A stretch of DNA of 33,044 bases from UBA647 sp964400545 (GTDB lineage Bacteria; Acidobacteriota; Aminicenantia; UBA2199), in the NCBI GenBank assembly GCA_964400545.1, contig CAYNUG010000009.1, forward strand, positions 1 through 33,044, read 5' to 3'. The notes below the pieces were generated by a model. It worked only from the letters and a program-made list of their open reading frames with translations. It did no database searches and was not told the DNA's origin. Below are positions 24,038 to 32,523 of this stretch, piece after piece. The stretch's first letter is position 1. Each line of letters opens with the position of its first letter. Position numbers and translations under genes: made by a program.

Positions 24038-24865
24038 TTATTCCAGGTCGTTTTTCATAAAATCAGACATCTTTCTTACCTTATTGATGATTCTTGTGTA
24101 CATTGACGGATCGATCGCCTGATCCCGGTCACTAAGGGCTTCCTCCGGCTTATAATGCACTTCGATCATCAGGCCGTCAGCACCCGCTCCTACAGCAGAA
24201 AGGCTCATAGGCTCAATAAGATCCGGATCACCTGTCCCGTGAGAAGGATCTACAAAAACCGGAAGATGCGTGAGGATTTTTATCGATGGAACCACCGCCA
24301 TATCAAGTGTGTTACGGGTGAATGTTTCAAAAGTCCTTATTCCTCTTTCACATAGAATAACATTCGGATTGCCCCGCTCAAGAATATATTCAGCACAATT
24401 TAGCCACTCTTCAAGGGTGGCGGACATTCCTCTCTTCAACAATACGGGCTTATCTGAAGAGCCCACTTCTTTAAGCAACGCAAAATTCTGCATATTTCTA
24501 GACCCGATCTGCAATATATCAGCATATTTTGAAATAATTTCGACATCCCTTGTATCCAGAACTTCAGTTATTACAGGAAGATCTACTTCTTTTCCCACCC
24601 TTTCCAGTATCTTTAATCCTTCGATCCCCAGTCCTTGAAAATCATAAGGGGAAGTTCTGGCCTTAAAAACACCGCCCCTCAAAATATCTACGCCAATTTT
24701 CTTCAAAGGAAGAGCGGTTTGGTAAGTTTGTTCTTCACTCTCAACACTACATGGCCCGGCGATCATAGTAAAATCATATCCGATTCTTACATTCCCTACC
24801 TTTATGATGGTCTTATGATTTTCTGATCTTTTTAAACATAGTTTCAAGTTACTGAATTTTTTCAT
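24038..24865 (-). CDS. aroF: 3-deoxy-7-phosphoheptulonate synthase (DAHP synthase, type I-beta)
   Basis: First step of the shikimate pathway: PEP plus erythrose 4-phosphate to DAHP. The 275-aa protein has IAGPCSVES, LRGGVFKARTSPYDFQGLG, LQIGSRNMQNF, LLKRGM and FVDPSHGTGD, the conserved active-site elements including the metal-binding Cys and His. It has only a short N-terminal stretch instead of the ferredoxin-like regulatory domain of Thermotoga-type enzymes, so feedback control may be absent or supplied by another protein, possibly the free chorismate mutase at 32524. Convergent with hybB, 41 bp apart. No Shine-Dalgarno site is visible. Confidence 0.94.
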   Translation of the reverse strand: MKKFSNLKLCLKRSENHKTIIKVGNVRIGYDFTMIAGPCSVESEEQTYQTALPLKKIGVDILRGGVFKARTSPYDFQGLGIEGLKILERVGKEVDLPVITEVLDTRDVEIISKYADILQIGSRNMQNFALLKEVGSSDKPVLLKRGMSATLEEWLNCAEYILERGNPNVILCERGIRTFETFTRNTLDMAVVPSIKILTHLPVFVDPSHGTGDPDLIEPMSLSAVGAGADGLMIEVHYKPEEALSDRDQAIDPSMYTRIINKVRKMSDFMKNDLE

Positions 24866-24889
24866 AATTAATAAGATTTAATGCTTAAT

Positions 24890-24916
24890 ACTATACATTT
24901 CGACTTCCAATGTCAA
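24890..24916 (-). promoter_or_regulatory. Candidate promoter of aroF
   Basis: On the minus strand TTGACA (24916-24911), 15-bp spacer, TATAGT (24895-24890). Both boxes are good but the spacer is short; TAGTAT two bases further on gives 17 bp. The leader would be about 18 bases with no Shine-Dalgarno site. Confidence 0.45.
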
Positions 24917-24987
24917 TAGAATTGCGTTCCAGGAAAAGTATATCATTTGATAAAATTTACATCGGGTGTTTCGTATTTCAATAAAGC

Positions 24988-25016
24988 TTGACCTTAGGAT
25001 CATGGTCTGATAGTTT
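24988..25016 (+). promoter_or_regulatory. Weak candidate promoter of menI
   Basis: TTGACC (24988-24993), 17-bp spacer, TAGTTT (25011-25016). The -35 box matches five of six and the -10 box only three of six. The -10 ends six bases before the ATG, which would give a leaderless transcript. Confidence 0.3.
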
Positions 25017-25022
25017 ATTAAA

Positions 25023-25421
25023 ATGTTCAGTTATAAAACAAAGATCAGACTCTTCGATACTGATGCTGCCGGGATTCTTTTTTTTGCAAATCAATTCAGA
25101 CTGGTGGAGGAAGCATATGAAGCTTTCCTTGAAGAAAATGGGATACAAATTAAGGATTTTCTGGATAGAAGTAGTTTTATTGTTCCAATAGTACATGCTG
25201 ACTCTGATTTTCTGCGCCCCCTAAGAGCGGGGGATAAGATTGAGATCGAGATAGATCTGATGAAAAAAGGAAGCTCATCATTTACTCTTGCTCATAGAAT
25301 ATTTAAATCTGACCGGACGCTATGCGGAAAAGGATCCACTGTCCATGTCTGCGTTTCGTCAAAAACCTTTAAAAAGATCCCTATACCTGAACACATCACA
25401 AAGATCTTAAGCTCAATCTGA
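25023..25421 (+). CDS. menI: 1,4-dihydroxy-2-naphthoyl-CoA hydrolase (hotdog thioesterase)
   Basis: A 132-aa hotdog-fold thioesterase of the 4-hydroxybenzoyl-CoA thioesterase family. RLFDTDAAGILFFANQF carries the catalytic Asp (D14), and EEAYEAFL, IVPIVHADSDFLRPL and GDKIEIEI closely match the cyanobacterial/plant DHNA-CoA thioesterases as I recall them. It should release DHNA from DHNA-CoA, the step between MenB and MenA. It is convergent with the men operon and its end overlaps the 3' end of menE by nine bases. Family is certain; substrate is inferred from motif similarity and context. Confidence 0.85.
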   Translation: MFSYKTKIRLFDTDAAGILFFANQFRLVEEAYEAFLEENGIQIKDFLDRSSFIVPIVHADSDFLRPLRAGDKIEIEIDLMKKGSSSFTLAHRIFKSDRTLCGKGSTVHVCVSSKTFKKIPIPEHITKILSSI

Positions 25422-26894
25422 TATTAGTTTCAATCCTTTGCCGAGTTTTGCAAGTTCTTTTAAAAAAGACCTTCTTCTTTTGACCTGCCCGGGTTTGATA
25501 CTATCAAGATAATAAAATCTATCCGGTACTTTAAAACCGGGGAGTTTTATCTTCAGGTTTTCAACGATCTCATTCCTACTTATCTTTTTACCACCTGTAT
25601 TTATAAAAGCAACAGGCCTGTTACCGTATTTTTTATCCTCCACTGAAACAATAATCGCTTCGGCAATATTTTTTATTTTCAGTAATTCGCTTTCGATTTC
25701 TTCAGGAAAGATATTCTCTCCGCCGGAGATGAACATATTGTCTTTCCTTCCGCTCAGAAACAGATCCCCTGATTCTCCGATATTGCCAATATCACCCGTA
25801 TTGAACCACCCCTCTTCATCTATCTTCACTTGAATAAATCTGCCTTCAGAAACATATCCGGAAAAGAGGCTCTCTCCTCCGACAAGAATCTCACTCTGAG
25901 CACTGATCGATAATTTTCCATGGTTAAGGATCGACCCCGATGTGGAAACCCTGTCTCGATCTACAATACTCTCAGTAGTTGTCACTTGTGACCCCATTTC
26001 GGTCAATCCGTAAGTTTTGTAAACAGGAACATTGAGAGCTAAAGCATTCAGGATAAGTGATTCAGAGATATAACTTCCTCCTGCCAGAACTACTTTCAGG
26101 GTCGGAGGTGCTGTTTTGTTCAAACTTTCAAGACATGAAACATATTCAACGAGCTGAGTTGAAACCATTGAGACATGAGTAATATCACCATCTTCAATTT
26201 CTTTACATATATTAAATGCATTACCTTCCGGAAGAGATACAATTGCACCTGCCAGAAAAGCTCTGAATAGAATTGCCAGTCCTCCAACATGATAAAGTGG
26301 CAATAAAAGGAGCCATTTGTTACCAGGGACCAACACTATGTTCTTATTTGATCCTCCGGCATTAGCAAGGTGATTTGCAACAGACAAGAGAACACCTTTG
26401 GGAATTCCGGTGCTGCCGGATGTAAGGATAATTGTCCCGCCATCATTTAATGTTACTATATCTTTCTTCCTTCTATTAACTTTTCTCTTGGTAATGATAT
26501 CGTTCAATCCTATCCTGTTTATCCCTGAATTATTCAGGTCTGCTTTAAACATATCAGATATCACCAGATCAATCCCCATACCGGAGATTATTTTTTCTAT
26601 TTCAGGGAAACGGAATCTGAAATTAACTGGGACTGCAACAGCTCCGATCCGGAGAAGGGCAAAGAATATAATTATGTGTTGTATAGTGTTCTCAGAAATT
26701 ATACCGACCTTTACCCCGCTTAAAACACCTGAACCGGAAAGTGACCGGACAGCAGAATCGATCCTGCCATCGAGTTCATCATAAGACATCCGCTCGGGAC
26801 CACTAAGCAGAGCGGTCTTATCCGGAAATCTTATTGCTGAATTTCTTACCGGGCATTCATTGATAGTCATTTCGGTCAGATCGGGTATTGCCAT
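25413..26894 (-). CDS. menE: 2-succinylbenzoate--CoA ligase
   Basis: ATP-dependent ligase making OSB-CoA from o-succinylbenzoate. The 493-aa ANL-superfamily enzyme has P-loop IILTSGSTGIPKGVLLS, the TYGLTEMGSQ motif, WFNTGDIG and SGRKDNMFISGGENIFPEEIE, and the terminal catalytic lysine near GQVKRRRS. Assignment to MenE rather than another acyl-CoA ligase rests on its place in the men cluster and on its length. It overlaps menA by 19 bp; a second ATG (26870) is an alternative start. It is the last gene of the operon. Confidence 0.9.
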   Translation of the reverse strand: MAIPDLTEMTINECPVRNSAIRFPDKTALLSGPERMSYDELDGRIDSAVRSLSGSGVLSGVKVGIISENTIQHIIIFFALLRIGAVAVPVNFRFRFPEIEKIISGMGIDLVISDMFKADLNNSGINRIGLNDIITKRKVNRRKKDIVTLNDGGTIILTSGSTGIPKGVLLSVANHLANAGGSNKNIVLVPGNKWLLLLPLYHVGGLAILFRAFLAGAIVSLPEGNAFNICKEIEDGDITHVSMVSTQLVEYVSCLESLNKTAPPTLKVVLAGGSYISESLILNALALNVPVYKTYGLTEMGSQVTTTESIVDRDRVSTSGSILNHGKLSISAQSEILVGGESLFSGYVSEGRFIQVKIDEEGWFNTGDIGNIGESGDLFLSGRKDNMFISGGENIFPEEIESELLKIKNIAEAIIVSVEDKKYGNRPVAFINTGGKKISRNEIVENLKIKLPGFKVPDRFYYLDSIKPGQVKRRRSFLKELAKLGKGLKLISD

Positions 26895-27769
26895 CCAATT
26901 GCAAATATCAGGGAGTAGGCTAGAAGTATCCTGCCGGTAATTGCTAATATGTCATTCATGACATGTCCGCTTCCATCCTTCACGACTATCTTTATAGGTT
27001 TAATTGACAATATAAGCAGTAAACAAACCATTATAGAATAGTTCATTCTTTCTCCGGACAGAAAAACAATAATCGGAATAAGAGTTGCAACTACAATCGT
27101 TACTAAATATTCGGCTTTACCAAATCTTTTTCCAAAGAGGACAATAAGGGTCCTTTTTCCAACGGCTTTATCATTTTCATAATCCCTGAGGTTATTGATC
27201 GAAAGAATTGCAACGGATAAAAGTCCAGGTCCGAATCCAGCAAGGACTGAATTAAAACTCAGTTCCAGTGTTTGAACATAATAAGTTCCTGCGGTTGCAA
27301 CCGGTCCGAAAAAGATCAGCACGAATATATCCCCGAGGCCATTGTATCCGAGAGGAAAAGGGCCTGCCGTATACAATATTCCTGAAATTATTGACAGAAT
27401 TCCGATTATCAGGATCGGGACACCGCCACGGAGTACAAGAGGGATTGAAAAGATAATTATCAGTAATAACACTATCAGCATCCCTCTCTTCATATTGTCC
27501 CCGGAGATAAGGCCTGCCTGGGTAACTCTTACCGGCCCGATTCTATTTCCGTCATCTGTACCTTTTTTAAAATCAGCATAATCATTCACCATATTTGTGC
27601 CTGCCTGGATAAGGAGGGCAACAAGAGCCGCAAGAAAGACAGAAGATAAATGGTGGATGCCTTCCCGATAAGCAAGGGCAAAGCCTATAATGACCGGCCC
27701 GGCTGCTGCGGGGAGTGTTTTCGGGCGAACCGCCAGGATCCAGTTTTTTAATATATTCGAATTGCCCAT
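26876..27769 (-). CDS. menA: 1,4-dihydroxy-2-naphthoate polyprenyltransferase
   Basis: Membrane prenyltransferase that attaches the isoprenoid tail to DHNA, giving demethylmenaquinone. The 297-aa protein is a UbiA-family enzyme with the first aspartate motif NMVNDYADFKKGTDD, the second around NNLRDYENDKAVGKRTL, the MenA-typical WILAVRPKTLPAAAGPVI start and about eight or nine membrane helices. It starts nine bases after the menB stop and overlaps menE. Confidence 0.95.
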   Translation of the reverse strand: MGNSNILKNWILAVRPKTLPAAAGPVIIGFALAYREGIHHLSSVFLAALVALLIQAGTNMVNDYADFKKGTDDGNRIGPVRVTQAGLISGDNMKRGMLIVLLLIIIFSIPLVLRGGVPILIIGILSIISGILYTAGPFPLGYNGLGDIFVLIFFGPVATAGTYYVQTLELSFNSVLAGFGPGLLSVAILSINNLRDYENDKAVGKRTLIVLFGKRFGKAEYLVTIVVATLIPIIVFLSGERMNYSIMVCLLLILSIKPIKIVVKDGSGHVMNDILAITGRILLAYSLIFAIGWQYPI

Positions 27770-27778
27770 CTGTTTTTA

Positions 27779-28600
27779 TTATGGATTTCTTTTAAATTTT
27801 GAGAAATCTGGTTTCCTCTTCTCAACAAAAGCATCTCTACCCTCTTTTGCTTCATCGCTCATGTAATATAGCATTGTTGCATTTCCCGCAAGCTCCTGAA
27901 GCCCGGCCTGTCCGTCACAATCAGCGTTGAGAGCTGATTTCAGGAGCCTTATGGCGATAGGAGAATTTTCAAGGATCTCTCTGCACCATTTTATTGTTTC
28001 CTCTTCAAGTTGTTCAAGAGGTACAACGGTATTAACAAGTCCCATATCAAGTGCCTCTTGTGCATTATACTGTCTGCAGAGATACCATATCTCTCTGGCT
28101 TTCTTCTGGCCAATTATCCTCGCCATGTAACTTGCTCCATATCCGCCGTCAAAAGAACCGACTTTAGGGCCTGTTTGACCATAAATTGCATTGTCAGCAC
28201 TTATCGTAAGATCGCAAATCATGTGGAGTACATGACCTCCTCCAATGGCATAACCTGCAACCATTGCGATAACCGGCTTAGGACACGTCCGGATCTGCCT
28301 CTGAAAGTCAAGAACATTCAATCTGTTAACACCTTTAGCATCTTTATACCCGGAATCTCCACGGATTTTTTGATCTCCTCCCGAGCAGAATGCCTTGTCT
28401 CCCATTCCTGTCAAGATAATCACGCCTGTATCAGCATCCTCTCTTGCGTCACTGAGTGCATCACTCATTTCCATTACTGTGAGAGGACGGAATGCATTTC
28501 TCACCTCAGGCCTGTTAATAACTATTTTTGCGATCCCTTCATGTTTATAATATTTAATATCTTTATATTCTCCGGCTTCAATCCATTTAATGTTACTCAT
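27779..28600 (-). CDS. menB: 1,4-dihydroxy-2-naphthoyl-CoA synthase
   Basis: Crotonase-family ring-closing enzyme converting OSB-CoA to DHNA-CoA. The 273-aa protein has FCSGGDQ, the oxyanion-hole stretch VAGYAIGGGHVL, QTGPKVGSFDGGYGASYMAR and LCRQYNAQEALDMGLVNTVV. The QTGPKVGS form, as in E. coli, has Gly where mycobacterial enzymes have an Asp (QTDADVGS), which marks the bicarbonate-dependent type I enzyme. AAGGAG precedes the start, and the ATG overlaps the menD stop (ATGA). Confidence 0.97.
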   Translation of the reverse strand: MSNIKWIEAGEYKDIKYYKHEGIAKIVINRPEVRNAFRPLTVMEMSDALSDAREDADTGVIILTGMGDKAFCSGGDQKIRGDSGYKDAKGVNRLNVLDFQRQIRTCPKPVIAMVAGYAIGGGHVLHMICDLTISADNAIYGQTGPKVGSFDGGYGASYMARIIGQKKAREIWYLCRQYNAQEALDMGLVNTVVPLEQLEEETIKWCREILENSPIAIRLLKSALNADCDGQAGLQELAGNATMLYYMSDEAKEGRDAFVEKRKPDFSKFKRNP

Positions 28601-30381
28601 TTATTTTCTCCTTCTTTAATTCCATTCTTATCCAGCTTGATCTTGATCAGAGATTGCAATTCCTTGTGTGCATCTATATTTTCACCCATATCTACAATAG
28701 CTTCGAGAATAACACTTTCAGTCCTCTCAACTGAGGCCCTGTATTCATCAGAGAACTCTTTTTTTGATGTTACTCTTGAGTATTTTATTCCGAATTGCTT
28801 AGCTGCATGTTCAAAGTTCAAACCGTGAGGGGTCAGGAAGTATTTTTCAAAACTGGTTTTATATTTAGCCACAGGGAGAAATGAAAATATCGAACCACCG
28901 TTATTATTAACAACAATTATAATAAAAGGATCTTTACACTCCTTTATCAAAGCAAGAGAATTCAGATCGTGCAGGAAAGAGATATCACCGATAACAAGGG
29001 TCAAAGGAACCCTGAGAGAGGAAGAGTATCCGCATGCTGAAGCAATAATGCCGTCTATACCGCTTGCGCCTCTGTTTCCTCCGATATGAAGCAGCTTTCC
29101 TTCAGGAACAGCATACATATCCATATCTCTGACCGGCATACTGTTTGACAGGAACAAAGCACTACCTGATTTGATGATTCCTGATACTTCTCTGGCAATA
29201 AAAATTTCATTTAAAGCGTTCTTTTCTTTTAAAAACTTATTAATAACTTTTTCAGCAGTAATGGAGGCATTTTTAAATTTTGAAGTCAGCATGTTGCTTT
29301 TCCCCGGATTTATTTCAGGCAGCACTTTATTTATAAAAGCTGACACCGGGGAGTGCACCCTGTGAGATACAATATGTAACGGATCATTTCTGAGCGGATG
29401 GGTTAATACTGTAATATAATTATCCGGCCTGATCTTTTCGATGAATTGATAATACCTTTTAGATGTTATCCTCCCGCCAAGGTGGAGAATTGTATTGATC
29501 TTTTCTTCATTATAAATTTCCGATAAAAGAACTTGATCAAAGTAGTTCACAATTTGGTCAGAGGATTTATCTAACCTGATCCCGGAACTCAGATCGGGGA
29601 AAACAGGCCATTTAAGTTTTTCAGCAAGTTCGAAAACCATCTCTCTCTCATCAGGTTTTATCTTGCCGGTTACAATGATCCCGTTATCGCTCATGTTGAT
29701 CGTTATAATAATGTTTTTGATATTTTCAATATTGAGGTTCTCTTTTCCACTAAAATATTTTGTATACGGTTCTTTGTCGTTTTTCCACCGTTTGATCAGA
29801 GATAAACCCTCTCTCCAATTCCCTTCACTATCTTCCGGGGCCAGAGGCTCACGGAACATACAATTTATATGGACAGGTCCGGGAGTTGATGATATGGACA
29901 TGAAAACAGCCTGATCGATGGTGGTAAGGACTGTTTCAGGGCTTATCTTCTCATCCGGGACAGGCATATCAAATTCCCACTTTACGTATTTACCGAATAT
30001 CCCGGGCTGATCTATAGTTTGAAGAGCCCCCGTTTTTCTAAGTTCCGGTGGTCTGTCCGCAGTTAATAAAATGAGAGGAACTTTTTTTTTGGATGCTTCT
30101 ATAACTGCCGGCAGAAAATTTGCCACCGCCGTTCCTGAAGTAGAGATCAGGACAGCAGGACCTTTCCCTCCGGAACTTATTCCCAAAGCATAAAACCCCA
30201 GCCCTCTTTCGTCAAAATGGACCGTCTTTTCCGCTTTTTCACACTCAGCAGCAGATATAGTGAGTGGAGTTGATCTTGACCCGGGAGCAATACAGAAACG
30301 ATTAGCACCATTTCTTACAAGCTCTTCAATGATAAGCCATGACCATAAATAATTATTGTTTGGAATATTCTCAAATTTCAT
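28597..30381 (-). CDS. menD: 2-succinyl-5-enolpyruvyl-6-hydroxy-3-cyclohexene-1-carboxylate synthase
   Basis: Thiamine-diphosphate enzyme joining 2-oxoglutarate and isochorismate to SEPHCHC. The 594-aa protein has the MenD N-terminus RFCIAPGSRSTPLTISAA, LISTSGTAVANFLPAVIEAS, LLTADRPPELRKTGALQTID and the ThDP/Mg motif IGDISFLHDLNSLAL ... IIVVNNNGGSIFSFLP. Length is a little over the E. coli enzyme. It overlaps menF by 11 bp and menB by four. Confidence 0.97.
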   Translation of the reverse strand: MKFENIPNNNYLWSWLIIEELVRNGANRFCIAPGSRSTPLTISAAECEKAEKTVHFDERGLGFYALGISSGGKGPAVLISTSGTAVANFLPAVIEASKKKVPLILLTADRPPELRKTGALQTIDQPGIFGKYVKWEFDMPVPDEKISPETVLTTIDQAVFMSISSTPGPVHINCMFREPLAPEDSEGNWREGLSLIKRWKNDKEPYTKYFSGKENLNIENIKNIIITINMSDNGIIVTGKIKPDEREMVFELAEKLKWPVFPDLSSGIRLDKSSDQIVNYFDQVLLSEIYNEEKINTILHLGGRITSKRYYQFIEKIRPDNYITVLTHPLRNDPLHIVSHRVHSPVSAFINKVLPEINPGKSNMLTSKFKNASITAEKVINKFLKEKNALNEIFIAREVSGIIKSGSALFLSNSMPVRDMDMYAVPEGKLLHIGGNRGASGIDGIIASACGYSSSLRVPLTLVIGDISFLHDLNSLALIKECKDPFIIIVVNNNGGSIFSFLPVAKYKTSFEKYFLTPHGLNFEHAAKQFGIKYSRVTSKKEFSDEYRASVERTESVILEAIVDMGENIDAHKELQSLIKIKLDKNGIKEGENK

Positions 30382-31690
30382 ATTTAAGTATTTTTTTATA
30401 TTTTACAATTTTAAGGTTTATCTCCTCCCACTCTTTCTCTGGATCGGAACCCGGCACAATACCGGCTCCTGAATATATAAATATTTTATCCTTCCTAAGA
30501 AGAACAGACCTTATTGCTACATAATAATCGGAAATATTTTTTCCTGCAAATCCGACTACTCCTGAATACCACCCCCTCTGGAAAGGTTCTTCGTTTTTGA
30601 GGATATCAATACTCTTTTTTAGTGGTTTCCCCGAAACTGCCGGAGTGGGGGCCATTGCATCAATAATTTCCATGTCTGTAACACCTTTTTTTACTTTACT
30701 ACTGATCTTCCTGTATAAATGTTGAAGGTTTGACAATTTTATAAGGGTTCTTTCTGAGACCTCCACCATTTCACACAGGGGATCGATCCTCTTAACAATA
30801 TCTTCAGTAACAATGTCATGCTCAAGGCAGTTCTTTTCCGATCCCAACAGATCCCGGCCAAGAATTTCATCTTCATCTTTATCACTTCCCCTACAAGAGG
30901 TCCCTGCTACCGATTCAGCAGAGAGAAGATCGCCCTCCCGACGGAAAAGTCTTTCAGGTGTTGCCCCGATAAAATAATCCTCTCCGTTAAAACTGAAAAG
31001 AAAATTAGCTGTAGAGTCTCCGGTTTTTTTTAATTCCTGAAGGATCATAAAAGGATCTATATTTCCTTCATGATCAAATTCAAGCCTTCTTGCTCCGACG
31101 ATTTTTTCAACTTCACCCTTTTTAATTCGGTCAAGATAACGAGTGATCATATTTATCCACTCTTCTTTGTCCGGAGTAAAATTGTTGAACTTTAAATTCT
31201 CCCGATCCGATCTTTCCCTGGCGGGCTCAATGACAAGCTCATCTATAATAGAATAAAGGACATCTCTGTTCTGACCAGTTATCTCTTTATTGAGAAAATT
31301 GACTGCGAAGAATCCTTTTTTATCCTCAATTCTGTATTCAAACCTGGGAAGGATAAATTTTGAAGCACCGAAAGCTTTCCATTCATCCCCATTATCTTTA
31401 GCCTTAAAAAAAGAGACACCTCCGAATAAACCAGATTTTTCAGGATCCGGCCAACTGCTCACAAATATTTTTCCCGCAGCTGAAACTGCCGGCTTGCCTC
31501 TCCCCCTTGGCTCGAAGAAGATCTTTTCTTTCTGAGGTTGGGCTTTCAGCCACAATAAAGGATCAACAAGCTCCGTTCTAAACTCGATCCTGGGAAACAG
31601 GGTTCCCGAAACCCCTTTTGTTGTAAGCTCATCAATTTTTTTTTTAATCGAATTTGCCAGGTTATGAAACCGGATCAGCTTATTTTCCAC
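30371..31690 (-). CDS. menF: Isochorismate synthase
   Basis: Converts chorismate to isochorismate, the entry to menaquinone synthesis. Motifs of the chorismate-utilising fold are IVGARRLEFD (with the MenF-type lysine region EVEKIV just before), FIGATPERLF, AGTSCRG, LEHDIVTEDI, TPAVSGKP, GWYSGVVGF and YSGAGIVPGSDPEKEWEE. I prefer GTG at 31690 as start (439 aa): GGGGG lies about ten bases upstream, and the overlap with menG is then 11 bp. The frame is open to ATG at 31753, but that extension is a shadow of the conserved menG end. Confidence 0.92.
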   Translation of the reverse strand: MENKLIRFHNLANSIKKKIDELTTKGVSGTLFPRIEFRTELVDPLLWLKAQPQKEKIFFEPRGRGKPAVSAAGKIFVSSWPDPEKSGLFGGVSFFKAKDNGDEWKAFGASKFILPRFEYRIEDKKGFFAVNFLNKEITGQNRDVLYSIIDELVIEPARERSDRENLKFNNFTPDKEEWINMITRYLDRIKKGEVEKIVGARRLEFDHEGNIDPFMILQELKKTGDSTANFLFSFNGEDYFIGATPERLFRREGDLLSAESVAGTSCRGSDKDEDEILGRDLLGSEKNCLEHDIVTEDIVKRIDPLCEMVEVSERTLIKLSNLQHLYRKISSKVKKGVTDMEIIDAMAPTPAVSGKPLKKSIDILKNEEPFQRGWYSGVVGFAGKNISDYYVAIRSVLLRKDKIFIYSGAGIVPGSDPEKEWEEINLKIVKYKKILKYEI

Positions 31691-32411
31691 TGATCTTTTT
31701 CCCCCTGTAAATAGTGACGATCCCCATAGTAAGGGGAAATCTTTCGCAATCATGAAAACCGGAATCTTTCATCAGTAAGATAAAATCATCACCGTATGGG
31801 AACGTCTCAATTGTCTTGTTCAGATAACGGTAGGCTTCAACGTCTCCGGATACTATCTTGCCGATTACAGGCAGAATATACCGAAGATAGAAAAGGTGGA
31901 GGCTTTTAAAAAATTTGTTTTCCGGCAAAGAGAACTCAAGTATCAACGCAAGCCCCTCATCAGAGAGAGTTCTGTGAATATCTTTAAGGGCAATAACAGG
32001 TTCAGAAATATTCCTGATACCGAAAGCCATTGTTGCAATATCAAAACTGCCTGTTTTTACAGGAATATTGTTTGCATCTCCGAGAATGAAGCTGACCCCG
32101 CTTTCTTTCTTTTTCCCGGCCTTCCCAACAGCATACCGGAGCATATTAAAAGACATATCGACCCCAACCGCTCTTTTGAAACCATCTGAATGTTTTATAA
32201 GACTGAAGAGGACATCTCCCGTTCCCGTAGCAAGGTCAAGCAGTGCACTTCCCTTCTTGTTCCCGATAAGAGTTGACAGCTTTTTTCTCCAGTGGAAGTC
32301 AAACCCGATGGAGAGGATATGGTTCAGAAGATCATATTTTTTGTATATGCGGTCAAATATCCGCCATGCATTTCTTTTTTTATTAATATATTCATTATGA
32401 TCAGTGCCCAT
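31680..32411 (-). CDS. menG: Demethylmenaquinone methyltransferase (UbiE/MenG family)
   Basis: SAM-dependent C-methyltransferase for the last step of menaquinone synthesis. The 243-aa protein has the UbiE signature FDRIYKKYDLLNHILSIGFD, SAM motif I LDLATGTGDV, IPVKTGSFDIATMAFGIRNI and PYGDDFILLMKDSGF. It may also act on ubiquinone precursors in other bacteria, but the men context makes demethylmenaquinone the substrate. It is promoter-proximal in the men operon; the promoter's -10 box lies only 14 bases upstream and no Shine-Dalgarno site is visible. Confidence 0.96.
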   Translation of the reverse strand: MGTDHNEYINKKRNAWRIFDRIYKKYDLLNHILSIGFDFHWRKKLSTLIGNKKGSALLDLATGTGDVLFSLIKHSDGFKRAVGVDMSFNMLRYAVGKAGKKKESGVSFILGDANNIPVKTGSFDIATMAFGIRNISEPVIALKDIHRTLSDEGLALILEFSLPENKFFKSLHLFYLRYILPVIGKIVSGDVEAYRYLNKTIETFPYGDDFILLMKDSGFHDCERFPLTMGIVTIYRGKKISGK

Positions 32412-32425
32412 TCAAATTAAGAACG

Positions 32426-32454
32426 ATAATATCATATGGGATTTCCTTAATCAA
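32426..32454 (-). promoter_or_regulatory. Promoter of the menG-menF-menD-menB-menA-menE operon
   Basis: On the minus strand TTGATT (32454-32449), 17-bp spacer, TATTAT (32431-32426). The distance from the -10 box to the menG ATG is 14 bases, so the leader would be about seven to eight bases. Confidence 0.5.
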
Positions 32455-32480
32455 CAGAAATCAGAAGCATAGAGAATGCT

Positions 32481-32509
32481 TTGACATCCGGGTTATTTAT
32501 AACTATAAT
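32481..32509 (+). promoter_or_regulatory. Perfect-consensus promoter of the chorismate mutase gene
   Basis: TTGACA (32481-32486), 17-bp spacer, TATAAT (32504-32509): all 12 consensus bases and ideal spacing. Only 14 bases separate the -10 box from the ATG at 32524, giving a predicted leader of about seven bases without a Shine-Dalgarno site. It is divergent from the men operon promoter. Confidence 0.75.
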
Positions 32510-32523
32510 CCGGTCTGAAAACA

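Noticed and set aside
28010..28828. 272-codon open frame on the plus strand opposite menB/menD
   Set aside because: It lies fully antisense to two well-conserved genes, and its product is low-complexity Ser/Phe/Ile/Cys-rich with no recognisable motif; it is a shadow frame.
31691..31753. Longer menF starting at ATG 31753
   Set aside because: The extra 21 codons lie over the conserved menG C-terminus in another frame and no ribosome binding site precedes the ATG; GTG at 31690 has a G-rich site.
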